Part shown: positions 35,544 to 43,370 of the stretch, piece after piece | Layout of the letters: each line of letters opens with the position of its first letter | How positions within the stretch are numbered: position 1 is the stretch's first letter | Source: Clostridiales bacterium | GTDB taxonomy: Bacteria > Bacillota > Clostridia > Christensenellales > Borkfalkiaceae | DNA: 64,000 nucleotides | Reading direction: 5' to 3' | NCBI GenBank assembly: GCA_015055525.1 | Contig: SVHZ01000003.1 | Coordinates: forward strand, 1 to 64,000 | The notes under the pieces: generated by a model | The model's database searches: none | The model's input: the letters and a program-made list of their open reading frames with translations, nothing else | Told to the model about the DNA's origin: nothing | Program-made: the position numbers and the translations under genes

Positions 35544-37897
35544 TATTTTACTATTACCTTTTCAAATACTTCTTCAACCGTTTTAACGGGAATAAAGTTC
35601 AACTTATCCTTAATTTCGCTTGGAATTTCTTCTAAGTCCTTAACGTTTCCAAACGGAATAATAATTTCTCTCACTCCAAGCCTATACGCCGCGAGTGATT
35701 TTTCTTTAAGACCGCCAATTTTAAGAACGTTACCGCGCAAAGTTATTTCACCCGTCATACCAACGTTTCTTCTAACTTTTTTACCCGTAAACGCCGAAAG
35801 GAGCGCGGTTGCTATGGTAATGCCTGCGCTAGGCCCGTCTTTTGGCGTTGCGCCTTCGGGAACGTGAAGGTGGATATCCGTTTTATCAAAGTCAACGGTT
35901 ACGCCTAATTTATCCTTATTAGAACGGATATAGCCGAGCGCCGTCTTAGCGCTTTCTTGCATAACTTCGCCAAGTTTACCCGTGAGTAAAATATTTCCTT
36001 TGCCTTCCATAAGGGCAACTTCGATAGTGAGCGTAGTTCCTCCAACTTGCGTCCAAGCAAGCCCCGTAGCAGAGCCAACTTGATTTTCTTCTAAAGTTTC
36101 TTCGCTCTTATATCTTTCAGCGCCTAAATAGTCGCTTATGACCTTATCGGTTATAATTTGCTTGGGGTATTTTTTATTTTTAGCAAGTTGAACTGCAACT
36201 TTTCTGCAAACCGTTCCAACGAGTTGTTCAAGTTTTCTAACGCCCGCCTCGCTCGTGTAACCTTCAATAATAGCCGAAACGCCTTCACGCGTGAACTCGA
36301 TATTATCACTTGTAAGCCCGTTTTCCTTTGATTGCTTGGGAGCAAGATATTTAAGGGCAATTTCAATCTTTTCTTCTTGCGTATATCCTGAAAGTTCCAA
36401 AATCTCCATACGGTCGCGAAGTGGCGCGGGAATAGTATCAAGCGTATTCGCGGTGGTTATAAACATAATCTTTTGAAGATTATAAGGAATTTCAATATAT
36501 CTATCTCTAAAACTTTCGTTTTGCTCGGGGTCTAAAACTTCAAGGAGCGCGCTTGCCGGGTCGCCACGAAGATCGGTTGAAAGTTTATCTATTTCGTCGA
36601 GTAAGAATACGGGGTTTATAACGCCCGCTTCTTTCATACCGTAGATAATTCTACCGGGCATTGCGCCGATGTAAGTTTTTCTATGGCCACGAATTTCAGC
36701 CTCGTCTTTAACACCGCCAAGGCTCATTCTAACGAGTTTTCTATTCAAGGCTCTCGCCACCGATTTTGCAACCGAAGTTTTACCAACGCCCGGAGGACCA
36801 ACTAAACATAATATAGGACCTTTAAGAGATTTTGTAAGTTTAAGTACCGCCAAGTATTCTAAAATTCTCTCTTTGATTTTTTCTAAACCAAAGTGGTCTT
36901 CTTCAAGCATTTTTTCTGACTCTGAAAGGTCTTTTGTGTCTTGACTTTCAACGTTGAAAGGAAGATCGATTATCCAATCGATATACGAGCGTAAAACGGT
37001 GTAATCCGGCGAAGAAGGAACCATTTTAGACATTTTGGTAAGTTCGGCAAGAACTTTATCTTCCGATTCTTTGGGCATATTTTTAGCCTTGATTTTCTCG
37101 GTTAACTCGTCAAGTTCTTTCATATCGTCGCCGAGTTCTTCGTGAATTGCCTTTAATTGCTCGCGAAGATAAAATTCTTTTTGGTTCTTTTCAACGCTTT
37201 CCTTTACCCTTTCGGCAATTTGCTTATTGGCGCTAATAATTTCCTTTTCGTAGAGCAAAAGGTCGTAAAAGAGAATAAGCCTATCTTTTAAGTCTTCAAG
37301 TTCTAAAACCCTTTGCTTGTCCTTTTCCTTGATGGGAAGATTGAAAGTTGCCGTGTTTATAAACTCTTCAGCGTTTTCAATCGCGGAGATTTTGCTTGCC
37401 GTATCTTTATTAAACTTTTGCAAAACCGCCGACGTTTCCTTGAAAAGTTCTTTGGCGTTTCTAAAATAAGCGTCGCCTAAAACGTCAAGTTCATCGTTGC
37501 CAACAATTTTTTCAACGTTAAAAGAAAAGTAATCTTTATTATCAGATACGGCGGTAATCTTCGCCCTATATAAACCTTCAACTGCCAAGCGGAAATTCTC
37601 GTTTCCAACTTTTGAAAGGTTGCCAACACGGCAAACAGTACCCACTTCGTATAAATCGCTAGCGGTTGGAGAATCTACTTTAACGTCTTTTTGGCAAGTT
37701 AAAAATATAAGCCTATCTTGTTTCATAGACGCGTTTACCGCGGCAAGAGATCTAACTCTGCCAACGTCAATCGTAGTGTAAACGTTAGGGAAGATTACCT
37801 TACCCCTAACCGCCATTGACGGCATACCGAAAGATTCAACTTTCTTTGTTTCAGTTTCTATAATTTCAATTTGTTCGTTATTCATATTTTCTTGCAT
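35543..37897 (-). CDS. lon: ATP-dependent protease Lon (LonA)
   Basis: A 784-residue AAA+ serine protease: N-terminal substrate domain (about 20-220), coiled-coil middle, AAA+ module (Walker A CLVGPPGVGKTSVAK; FLLDEIDKL) and proteolytic domain with the Ser-Lys dyad in KDGPSAGITIATA and the Lys in GGLKEKSLAAYR. It degrades misfolded and regulatory proteins. A perfect-spacing promoter (TTGATA-17-TATAAT) and an adjacent 19-bp dyad lie upstream; no CIRCE or obvious CtsR heptad repeat was seen. Confidence 0.98.
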   Translation of the reverse strand: MQENMNNEQIEIIETETKKVESFGMPSMAVRGKVIFPNVYTTIDVGRVRSLAAVNASMKQDRLIFLTCQKDVKVDSPTASDLYEVGTVCRVGNLSKVGNENFRLAVEGLYRAKITAVSDNKDYFSFNVEKIVGNDELDVLGDAYFRNAKELFKETSAVLQKFNKDTASKISAIENAEEFINTATFNLPIKEKDKQRVLELEDLKDRLILFYDLLLYEKEIISANKQIAERVKESVEKNQKEFYLREQLKAIHEELGDDMKELDELTEKIKAKNMPKESEDKVLAELTKMSKMVPSSPDYTVLRSYIDWIIDLPFNVESQDTKDLSESEKMLEEDHFGLEKIKERILEYLAVLKLTKSLKGPILCLVGPPGVGKTSVAKSVARALNRKLVRMSLGGVKDEAEIRGHRKTYIGAMPGRIIYGMKEAGVINPVFLLDEIDKLSTDLRGDPASALLEVLDPEQNESFRDRYIEIPYNLQKIMFITTANTLDTIPAPLRDRMEILELSGYTQEEKIEIALKYLAPKQSKENGLTSDNIEFTREGVSAIIEGYTSEAGVRKLEQLVGTVCRKVAVQLAKNKKYPKQIITDKVISDYLGAERYKSEETLEENQVGSATGLAWTQVGGTTLTIEVALMEGKGNILLTGKLGEVMQESAKTALGYIRSNKDKLGVTVDFDKTDIHLHVPEGATPKDGPSAGITIATALLSAFTGKKVRRNVGMTGEITLRGNVLKIGGLKEKSLAAYRLGVREIIIPFGNVKDLEEIPSEIKDKLNFIPVKTVEEVFEKVIVK

Positions 37898-37906
37898 AGT
37901 TTAATA

Positions 37907-37953
37907 ATTATATACTAAATAATAATATTTATCAAGTATTTTTTCAAAATACT
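37907..37953 (-). promoter_or_regulatory. lon promoter with adjacent dyad
   Basis: Minus-strand TTGATA (37930-37935), 17-nt spacer, TATAAT (37907-37912). Abutting the -35, AGTATTTT-TTC-AAAATACT (37935-37953) is a 19-bp dyad in the 90-bp gap between lon and the divergent SDR gene, a plausible operator. Confidence 0.75.
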
Positions 37954-37987
37954 GTTCTATGTAAAAAATTTGTGATAAACTGTATAT

Positions 37988-38797
37988 ATGAACAAGTATT
38001 TTAATGAGCAATCTAACATATTAATCACGGGCGCTTCTTCTGGGATAGGCAAAAATTTGGCTACCCTACTTATTAAAAAATACGGCGCTAAAGTTTTAGG
38101 CGTTGCCCGTAACCAAGAAAAACTTCAAGCAGTAAAAGAAGAACTTGGCGATAATTTTAACTATATAATAGCCGACGTTGGCATTGAAACGGAGTGGCAA
38201 AAAATTAAAAATTATATAGAAGAAAACAAAATTTCTATAAACGGCGTTATAAATTCCGCGGGCGTACTCCCTAAGTTTTCAAGTTTTAACGGCGAGTATT
38301 TCGACTTAAATAAAAAAGTTATCGACGTTAACTTTTTATCGGTTGTTTACTCTGCAAAGTATATGCTACCCGTTATTGAAAATCAACCCAGCCCTATTAT
38401 GATAAATATATCAAGTTCCGCAAGTCTATGCCCGTTTGCAGGAATTTCACTCTACTCGGCAACAAAATCTGCAGTAACAAGATTTTCAGAGTGCTTATCC
38501 TTTGAAAATAAAAAGGTTAGTATCGTTACCGTTATGCCGGGATTTACCAAAACTGAAGTTATGCGCAATCAAGCACTTGATAAAAAGGAAAAGGGTTTAA
38601 TCGATAAAATTTCCGCAAACCCTATAAAAGTTGCCAAAAAAATTATAAGAAAGGCAAGTAAAGGTAAAAAACGAATAATTACGGGGTTTGACGCCTATCT
38701 TATGAATTTTATGTATAAGTTCTTTCCGCGTACTGCTCCCCGCCTTATAGGTTGGTTTTTAAGAAAAACTAAAATGAAAGTATTTGAAAAAATTTAA
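37988..38797 (+). CDS. Short-chain dehydrogenase/reductase
   Basis: A 269-residue classical SDR: NAD(P) motif TGASSGIGKN (15-24), NSAG-type INSAGVLP, catalytic Ser in ISSSAS and YSATKSA (Tyr-x3-Lys). The C-terminal part (about 225-269) is basic and hydrophobic (MNFMYKFFPRTAPRLIGWFL), resembling membrane-associated SDRs acting on lipid-linked substrates. The substrate is unknown. It is divergent from lon. Confidence 0.9.
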   Translation: MNKYFNEQSNILITGASSGIGKNLATLLIKKYGAKVLGVARNQEKLQAVKEELGDNFNYIIADVGIETEWQKIKNYIEENKISINGVINSAGVLPKFSSFNGEYFDLNKKVIDVNFLSVVYSAKYMLPVIENQPSPIMINISSSASLCPFAGISLYSATKSAVTRFSECLSFENKKVSIVTVMPGFTKTEVMRNQALDKKEKGLIDKISANPIKVAKKIIRKASKGKKRIITGFDAYLMNFMYKFFPRTAPRLIGWFLRKTKMKVFEKI

Positions 38798-38798
38798 C

Positions 38799-38830
38799 AA
38801 AAAAACGAGTTCAGTTTGAACTCGTTTTTT
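38799..38830. terminator. Bidirectional terminator after the SDR gene
   Basis: AACGAGTTCA / TGAACTCGTT inverted repeat with A and T runs on each side, shared by the SDR (+) and aminotransferase (-) genes. Confidence 0.9.
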
Positions 38831-38834
38831 ATTG

Positions 38835-40052
38835 TTATTTCTTAAGAGTTTGCAAGTAGTCACCAATTTCGTACATTGCATTTTTAAGAGTTTGATGCTC
38901 TGGGAGCATAACTACTCTGAAGTGGTCGGGCTTGGTGTAACCAAAGCCAGAGCCTGCAACTACTAAAATCTTCTTTGCTTCAAGCAAGCCTCTAACGAAC
39001 GCTTTATCATCAGTTACGTTAAATCTTTCGGTGTCAATTTTCGGGAAGATATAGAACGCACCGTCGTTAGGAACTACCGATAAACCGTCAATTTCATTAA
39101 TCGCTTCGATGCACGCTTTTCTTTGAAGATAAAGTCTACCAGTTTCACCAATCATTTCGTTAGTGTAATCAGTATCTTTAAGCGCGGTGGGGATAATAAG
39201 TTGCATAAGAGCGTTTGAGCAAAGTCTAACAGACGCTAAAACTACGAGAGCCTTGTTAAGTTCTTCCATTTTAGCACTCTTACCGCTTAAGCAAATCCAA
39301 CCGCATCTTAAACCGCATAAACAATGTGATTTTGATAAACCGTTTAAGGTTACAATGTCAAGATCCGGCGCAAGTTTTGCAAAAGAATTGTGAACTTTAC
39401 CATCGAAAACAAGTCTATCGTAAATTTCATCAGAGAAAACGATAATGTTGTTTTGGCGAGCAATTTCAGCAATTTCAAGTAAAACGCTATCGGGATATAA
39501 AACGCCCGTTGGGTTGTTTGGGTTAATAACAACGATTGCTTTAGTTCTCTTTGAAATCTTGCTCTTGATATCTTCGATATCAGGGCTCCAATTTAATTCT
39601 TCAACGCAATTATAAAATACAGGTTTACCGCCTGCCGCTATAACTGAGTTTGACCAGAGTGAATAGTAAGGGCTTGGCATTAAAACTTCGTCGCCGTCGC
39701 TAACGAGCGCTTGGGTTAACATGCTTGCCGCTTCACTAACGCCGTTAGTAATAAACACGTCGTCAGGTGTAAGACCGGGAACGCCTTTAGAAGTTTCGTA
39801 TTCAACGATTGCTTGTTTAGCGATAGGCATACCTCTTAAATCACAGTAACCTAAACCCTTTTCAACGTTGTTGATAATTTGATTTTTAATAGATTCGGGC
39901 ATTTTGAAACCGAAAGTTGCAGGGTTACCCGTGTTGAGTTTTAACACCTTTTGACCTTCCGCTTCCATTTCTAAAGCTCTAAAGAAAATAGGACCACGAA
40001 TATCAGAGTGGATATTTTCAAGTCTATCAGCCATATAATTAAACTTTTTCAT
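38835..40052 (-). CDS. Class I/II pyridoxal-phosphate aminotransferase (AlaA-like)
   Basis: A 405-residue fold type I aminotransferase. FRALEMEAEGQKVLKLNTGN at the N-terminus, NPNNPTGVLY, FSDEIYDRL and the PLP lysine in TLNGLSKSHCLCGLRCGW (a serine-lysine-x3-G-like motif) resemble glutamate-pyruvate (alanine) transaminases of the AlaA group. The arginine binding the alpha-carboxylate is in HFRVVMLP. A 5' leader hairpin (CTAAAAA...TTTTTAG) lies between promoter and start codon. Confidence 0.92.
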   Translation of the reverse strand: MKKFNYMADRLENIHSDIRGPIFFRALEMEAEGQKVLKLNTGNPATFGFKMPESIKNQIINNVEKGLGYCDLRGMPIAKQAIVEYETSKGVPGLTPDDVFITNGVSEAASMLTQALVSDGDEVLMPSPYYSLWSNSVIAAGGKPVFYNCVEELNWSPDIEDIKSKISKRTKAIVVINPNNPTGVLYPDSVLLEIAEIARQNNIIVFSDEIYDRLVFDGKVHNSFAKLAPDLDIVTLNGLSKSHCLCGLRCGWICLSGKSAKMEELNKALVVLASVRLCSNALMQLIIPTALKDTDYTNEMIGETGRLYLQRKACIEAINEIDGLSVVPNDGAFYIFPKIDTERFNVTDDKAFVRGLLEAKKILVVAGSGFGYTKPDHFRVVMLPEHQTLKNAMYEIGDYLQTLKK

Positions 40053-40085
40053 AAAAAAACCTACCTAAAAAGTATTTACTTTTTT

Positions 40086-40114
40086 AGTTTACAATTCCGC
40101 ACGCGTTTTGTCAA
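40086..40114 (-). promoter_or_regulatory. Promoter of the aminotransferase gene
   Basis: Minus-strand TTGACA (40109-40114), 17-nt spacer, TAAACT (40086-40091). Confidence 0.8.
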
Positions 40115-40161
40115 TAAAAAACTAAGATTTTTAATAAAAATAAAAGTATATTATTTTTTTC

Positions 40162-40267
40162 GTAGAGGGGCAAGGGGCGTTTTCCGGACGTGCCCCTTAC
40201 CCCCTACAACCCCCAACCCTCAAACTCCTCATATCCCCTTGTATTCCCCTTACTCTTTAAGGGGAAT
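40162..40267. repeat. GC-rich intergenic island with two hairpins
   Basis: A stretch far richer in G and C than its surroundings, without a credible gene. A first hairpin pairs GTAG/CTAC, GGGG/CCCC and AAGGGGC/GCCCCTT (40162-40207) around a CCGG-containing loop. After a C-rich single strand (CCCCTACAACCCCCAACCCT), a second hairpin pairs ATTCCCCTT with AAGGGGAAT (40243-40267). It looks like a dispersed repeat or remnant of a mobile element; it could also bind protein as C-rich RNA. Confidence 0.55.
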
Positions 40268-40276
40268 TATTGCAAC

Positions 40277-40304
40277 TTAAAAAGCGTGGGTCACCCCACG
40301 CTTT
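40277..40304 (-). terminator. Terminator of the lipoprotein gene
   Basis: Minus-strand AAAGCGTGGG (40295-40304) pairs with CCCACGCTTT (40281-40290), followed by TTAAG after the T run, just downstream of the lipoprotein stop. Confidence 0.85.
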
Positions 40305-40309
40305 CGATT

Positions 40310-40795
40310 TTACATTTCAAGTTCAAGTTTTTTCACAGCACTTGCTAATTCTTTTTTTAACGTTTCATTGTTTGATGAAAAACTTGTAAAACTACCGCTC
40401 ACGTTATATACAAATTCATAATAATCCGTATAAGCACTCATAACGTCTTTAATTTGATCTCCTAAATCACTATCCTTTACCGTTTTATAAAGATCCTTTA
40501 ATTTTTCATCATTTGCTTTAATAAATTCATATGCTTCATATTCATTAGTAATCGCAGTTAAAAGAGCTGCGTCAACGCTACTATATTTATCTTTATAAAC
40601 ATACGCATGCCAACAAGTATAAATTTCGCCAGCAAGAGTCTCTAAAGCGCTTTTTGACTCAACAACAGCATCATAAAACGATTGAATCTCTTCGGTATTA
40701 CCCTTATTTGAATCGCACGCTGAAAACACAAGCACTGAAAAAATCATTAAAGTGCTTACAGCAAAAACACTTACTCTTTTTAAAACAGATTTCAT
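40310..40795 (-). CDS. Small lipoprotein of unknown function
   Basis: A 161-residue protein with a lipoprotein signal peptide: basic start, hydrophobic core and lipobox VFSAC with the acylated Cys at residue 26. The mature part is helical and acidic (about 30-160), without recognisable domain. GGAGGG precedes its ATG. Its promoter spacer is filled exactly by an operator half of the divergent XRE repressor gene, so it is almost certainly controlled by that regulator. Codon choice looks plainer and more AT-rich than neighbouring core genes. Confidence 0.8.
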   Translation of the reverse strand: MKSVLKRVSVFAVSTLMIFSVLVFSACDSNKGNTEEIQSFYDAVVESKSALETLAGEIYTCWHAYVYKDKYSSVDAALLTAITNEYEAYEFIKANDEKLKDLYKTVKDSDLGDQIKDVMSAYTDYYEFVYNVSGSFTSFSSNNETLKKELASAVKKLELEM

Positions 40796-40826
40796 AAAGA
40801 AACCCTCCTTTGTAATTAATAAAGCA

Positions 40827-40882
40827 ATTATATCACACCGTTTGGTGTAATGTCAACAAAAATACACCGCTTGGTGTAAAAT
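40827..40882. promoter_or_regulatory. Divergent promoters with two identical-type operators
   Basis: Two dyads ACACC-N4-GGTGT lie at 40835-40848 and 40864-40877, 29 bp centre to centre. The minus-strand lipoprotein promoter is TTGACA (40851-40856), 18 nt, TATAAT (40827-40832); the first dyad occupies that spacer. The second dyad abuts a TAAAAT -10 (40877-40882) for the + strand XRE gene, whose ATG is at 40889, so that mRNA could be nearly leaderless. Confidence 0.85.
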
Positions 40883-40888
40883 AATCGT

Positions 40889-41101
40889 ATGGATAATAAG
40901 ATCATGAAGGCATTTGCCGAAAATTTAAAAGCGCTAATAGGTGAAACTTCAATTTCAGAATTTGCAAGAAAAGTTGATATTCCCCAACAAACAATATCGA
41001 GATATTTACTTTGTCAAAGAGAAATAACGCTATCAAACTTATGCAAAATTGCCGATTATTTTGATGAAGATATTGATTTTTTAATAGGTAGAAAAGATTA
41101 A
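40889..41101 (+). CDS. XRE family HTH regulator
   Basis: A 70-residue protein made of a single Cro/CI-type helix-turn-helix (SISEFARKVDIPQQTISRYLLCQREITLSNLCKI, split over two helices) with the typical FDEDIDFLIGRK end. As a free HTH domain it would bind as a dimer to the two ACACC-N4-GGTGT sites in its own promoter region, giving autoregulation and repression of the divergent lipoprotein. No ribosome site is visible, consistent with a leaderless start. Confidence 0.88.
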   Translation: MDNKIMKAFAENLKALIGETSISEFARKVDIPQQTISRYLLCQREITLSNLCKIADYFDEDIDFLIGRKD

Positions 41102-41128
41102 AAAAGCACGCTGTTAGCGTGCTTTTAT
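41102..41128 (+). terminator. Terminator of the XRE gene
   Basis: AAAAGCACGCT (41102-41112) pairs with AGCGTGCTTTT (41116-41126), followed by ATTATT, immediately after the stop codon. Confidence 0.85.
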
Positions 41129-41151
41129 TATTTATAAAATTCATCAACAAC

Positions 41152-41195
41152 TTTTTGACAGAGTCAAAAAATATATCTTTGCATAGCAAAATATA
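41152..41195. repeat. Two-hairpin GATAT-type repeat downstream of clpX
   Basis: Hairpin TTTTTGAC-AGA-GTCAAAAA (41152-41170), linker ATATATC, hairpin TTTGC-ATA-GCAAA (41178-41190), then ATATA. The first hairpin differs only in its loop from one in the array upstream of clpX at 42480-42498. Together they bracket the clpX gene. Confidence 0.7.
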
Positions 41196-41204
41196 ACCGC
41201 ATAA

Positions 41205-41231
41205 AAAAACAAGGCATTAAGCCTTGTTTTT
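41205..41231 (-). terminator. Terminator of clpX
   Basis: AAAAACAAGGC / GCCTTGTTTTT inverted repeat around ATTAA; the clpX stop codon (41230-41232) sits in its outer arm. Confidence 0.85.
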
Positions 41232-42453
41232 ATGCTATTTCGGGTTTTTTGTTACCCTTTACAACTTCTTCATCGATTATTACTTTTTTAGCGTTTTCGG
41301 TGGGGATATCGTACATGCAGTCAAGCATTATATTTTCAAATATAGTGCGCAAGCCCCTTGCGCCAGTCTTTAACGATATTGCCTTTTTAGCAATCTCGTA
41401 AACTGCGCCGTCAGTTACTTCAAGTTCGCAATCGTCCATACCGATAAGTTTTTTATACTGCTTAACGAGTGCGTTTTTAGGCTCGGTCATAATCTTAACA
41501 AGAGCCGTTTCGTTAAGCGGATCTAAGCATACCGTAATTGGAACTCTTCCAACAAATTCAGGTATTAAACCGTATTTAGTTAAATCGCCCGGTTGAACGT
41601 CACTTAAAACCGCAGTCGTGTCGTTTTTATTTCCGTTAACTTCTCCGCCAAAACCTAAACTTGACGTGTCTTTACGCTTTTTAATAATCTTATCAAGCCC
41701 AACGAACGCACCACCGCAAATGAATAAAATATTCGTAGTGTCAATATGGATAAGTTCTTGTTGCGGGTGCTTTCTTCCGCCTTGCGGTGGAACGGCTGCA
41801 ACGGTTGACTCGATAATTTTAAGGAGCGCTTGTTGAACGCCTTCGCCAGAAACGTCACGCGTGATGGACATATTTTCAGATTTTCTTGCAATCTTGTCAA
41901 TCTCGTCAATATAAACTATTCCGCGTTCCGCCCTTTCAATATCGTAATCGGCGTTTTTGATAAGTTTTAATAAAATATTTTCAACGTCTTCACCAACGTA
42001 ACCAGCCTCTGTCAAAGTCGTAGCGTCGGCTACTGCAAAGGGAACGTTCAAAATTTTAGCAAGCGTTCTTGCAAGCAAGGTTTTACCCGAACCCGTAGGG
42101 CCTAAAAGCAAGATATTGCTCTTTTCAATTTCAGTATCGTCGTCGCACTTACCAGCAGTTTGAGAGTTGATTCTCTTATAATGATTGTAAACCGCAACGG
42201 ATAAAACTTTTTTGGCTTTATCTTGACCGATAATGTAATTATCAAGTTCTTCTTTTATCTCTTTCGGGGTTTTTAAGGGAACTGTTTCCATTTCAGGAGA
42301 AATTGACTCTTCTTCTAAAATAGAATTGCAAATTTCCAAGCACTCGTCGCAAATATATAAACCGTTAGGGCCTGCAACTAACTTGTTTGCAAGTTCCTTT
42401 GGCTTACCGCAAAAAGCGCAATAAAGCCCGTTATTTATCGTTTCATCTGCCAT
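41230..42453 (-). CDS. clpX: ATP-dependent Clp protease ATP-binding subunit ClpX
   Basis: ClpX unfolds substrates and feeds them to ClpP. The 407-residue protein has the N-terminal C4 zinc domain (CAFCGK and CDECLEIC), Walker [16 protein letters not shown], Walker [11 protein letters not shown], the RKH-type pore loop (GGRKHPQQE) and the IGF-type ClpP-docking region as LGFGG. The start is ATG at 42453 with AAAAGGAGG 6 nt upstream; a longer frame from 42519 runs into the hairpin array and is rejected. It lies 304 nt downstream of clpP, an unusually long and structured gap. Confidence 0.97.
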   Translation of the reverse strand: MADETINNGLYCAFCGKPKELANKLVAGPNGLYICDECLEICNSILEEESISPEMETVPLKTPKEIKEELDNYIIGQDKAKKVLSVAVYNHYKRINSQTAGKCDDDTEIEKSNILLLGPTGSGKTLLARTLAKILNVPFAVADATTLTEAGYVGEDVENILLKLIKNADYDIERAERGIVYIDEIDKIARKSENMSITRDVSGEGVQQALLKIIESTVAAVPPQGGRKHPQQELIHIDTTNILFICGGAFVGLDKIIKKRKDTSSLGFGGEVNGNKNDTTAVLSDVQPGDLTKYGLIPEFVGRVPITVCLDPLNETALVKIMTEPKNALVKQYKKLIGMDDCELEVTDGAVYEIAKKAISLKTGARGLRTIFENIMLDCMYDIPTENAKKVIIDEEVVKGNKKPEIA

Positions 42454-42470
42454 AGTCAACCTCCTTTTAA

Positions 42471-42570
42471 TAGTGATATTTTTTGACTGCGTCAAAAAGT
42501 GATATTCGCCTTTCGGCAAGATATATTTTACGCTTTGCGTAAAGTTATATTTTTTGTTTTCAACAAAAAG
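42471..42570. repeat. Array of four different hairpins with GATAT-like linkers
   Basis: Four adjacent small inverted repeats with unrelated stems: TTTTTGAC-TGC-GTCAAAAA (42480-42498); GCC-TTTC-GGC with a T/A pair outside (42505-42519); TTTACGC-TTT-GCGTAAA (42527-42543); TTTTTGTT-TTC-AACAAAAA (42551-42569). Between them recur linkers of one type: GTGATAT, GATATAT, GTTATAT. The array lies 18 nt upstream of the clpX start codon, in its leader or promoter region. Confidence 0.75.
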
Positions 42571-42638
42571 TTGTGGATAAAATCTATATATAATTTGTTT
42601 AGCTTAACTCAAAGCCTAGTTAAACACGTATTTTAAGA

Positions 42639-42749
42639 CGTTAGAAGCGAGTTAGACGAGGCACAAGATTTTTTAACGCTGAGATAGACCTTGTCGGTCA
42701 TCGAAGTGTTAAAAAGTCGCAGTAACAAAGTATAACGACGCTTATAACG
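42639..42749. repeat. 111-bp nested inverted-repeat element between clpP and clpX
   Basis: Three nested helices: outer CGTTAGAAGCGAGTTAGAC (42639-42657) with GTATAACGACGCTTATAACG (42730-42749), 16 of 19 pairs; middle 42667-42685 with 42700-42718, 17 of 19 pairs; inner GACC/GGTC (42687-42690/42696-42699). Two of the non-Watson-Crick positions in the middle helix are G-U pairs only if the + strand is transcribed. It contains no reading frame of note. Possible identities are a MITE-like repeat or a structured RNA. Confidence 0.65.
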
Positions 42750-42757
42750 GATTAAAA

Positions 42758-43339
42758 TTAGCGATTGTAATAGATTTTATCAATTAACCCGTACTCAAGC
42801 GCATCTTCAGCGGATAAGTAGTTATCACGATCAGTGTCCTTTTCCACTTGCTTGATAGACTTACCTGTGTTTTCAGATAAAATCTTGTTGAGTTTATCTT
42901 TAATCTTTAAGATATGGTCGGCTTGAATTTTAATATCGCTCGCTTGACCTTGAGCGCCACCTAAAGGTTGATGAATCATAATTTCGCTGTTGGGAAGAGC
43001 AAATCTCTTTCCCTTTTTACCGCTTGAAAGAAGGAAAGCGCCCATCGATGCAGCCATACCGATACAAATAGTAGAAACGTCACACTTAATATAATTCATA
43101 GTATCATAAATTGCAAGACCTGCGGTAACCGAACCACCCGGGCTATTGATATATAAACAAATATCTTTATCGGGATCTTTTGCCTCAAGGTAGATAAGTT
43201 CTGCAACTATAGTGTTTGCAGTTGCATCGTCAATCTCCCCTGAAAGCATTATAATTCTATCTTCAAGTAATCTTGAATAAATATCGTAGGAACGTTCACC
43301 TTTGTTGGTTTGTTCCACAACCATAGGTATTAAAGCCAT
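42758..43339 (-). CDS. clpP: ATP-dependent Clp protease proteolytic subunit ClpP
   Basis: A 193-residue serine peptidase forming the tetradecameric ClpP barrel. The catalytic triad is Ser in [12 protein letters not shown], His in IMIHQPLGG and Asp in the following helix region ([16 protein letters not shown]). The N-terminal [23 protein letters not shown]-like segment (split here as VEQT and SYDIYSRLL) fits the axial loops. It follows tig by 31 nt, the conserved tig-clpP-clpX order. Confidence 0.98.
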   Translation of the reverse strand: MALIPMVVEQTNKGERSYDIYSRLLEDRIIMLSGEIDDATANTIVAELIYLEAKDPDKDICLYINSPGGSVTAGLAIYDTMNYIKCDVSTICIGMAASMGAFLLSSGKKGKRFALPNSEIMIHQPLGGAQGQASDIKIQADHILKIKDKLNKILSENTGKSIKQVEKDTDRDNYLSAEDALEYGLIDKIYYNR

Positions 43340-43370
43340 AATACTCCTTATAGACTAAACTAAATTCTAA

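Noticed and set aside
42454-42519. 22-residue N-terminal extension of ClpX
   Set aside because: It translates the hairpin array, whereas an ideal ribosome site and the conserved zinc-domain start lie at 42453.
42471-42570. CRISPR-like array
   Set aside because: Repeats are only about 7 nt and the intervening units are palindromes of 15-19 nt; there are no cas genes.
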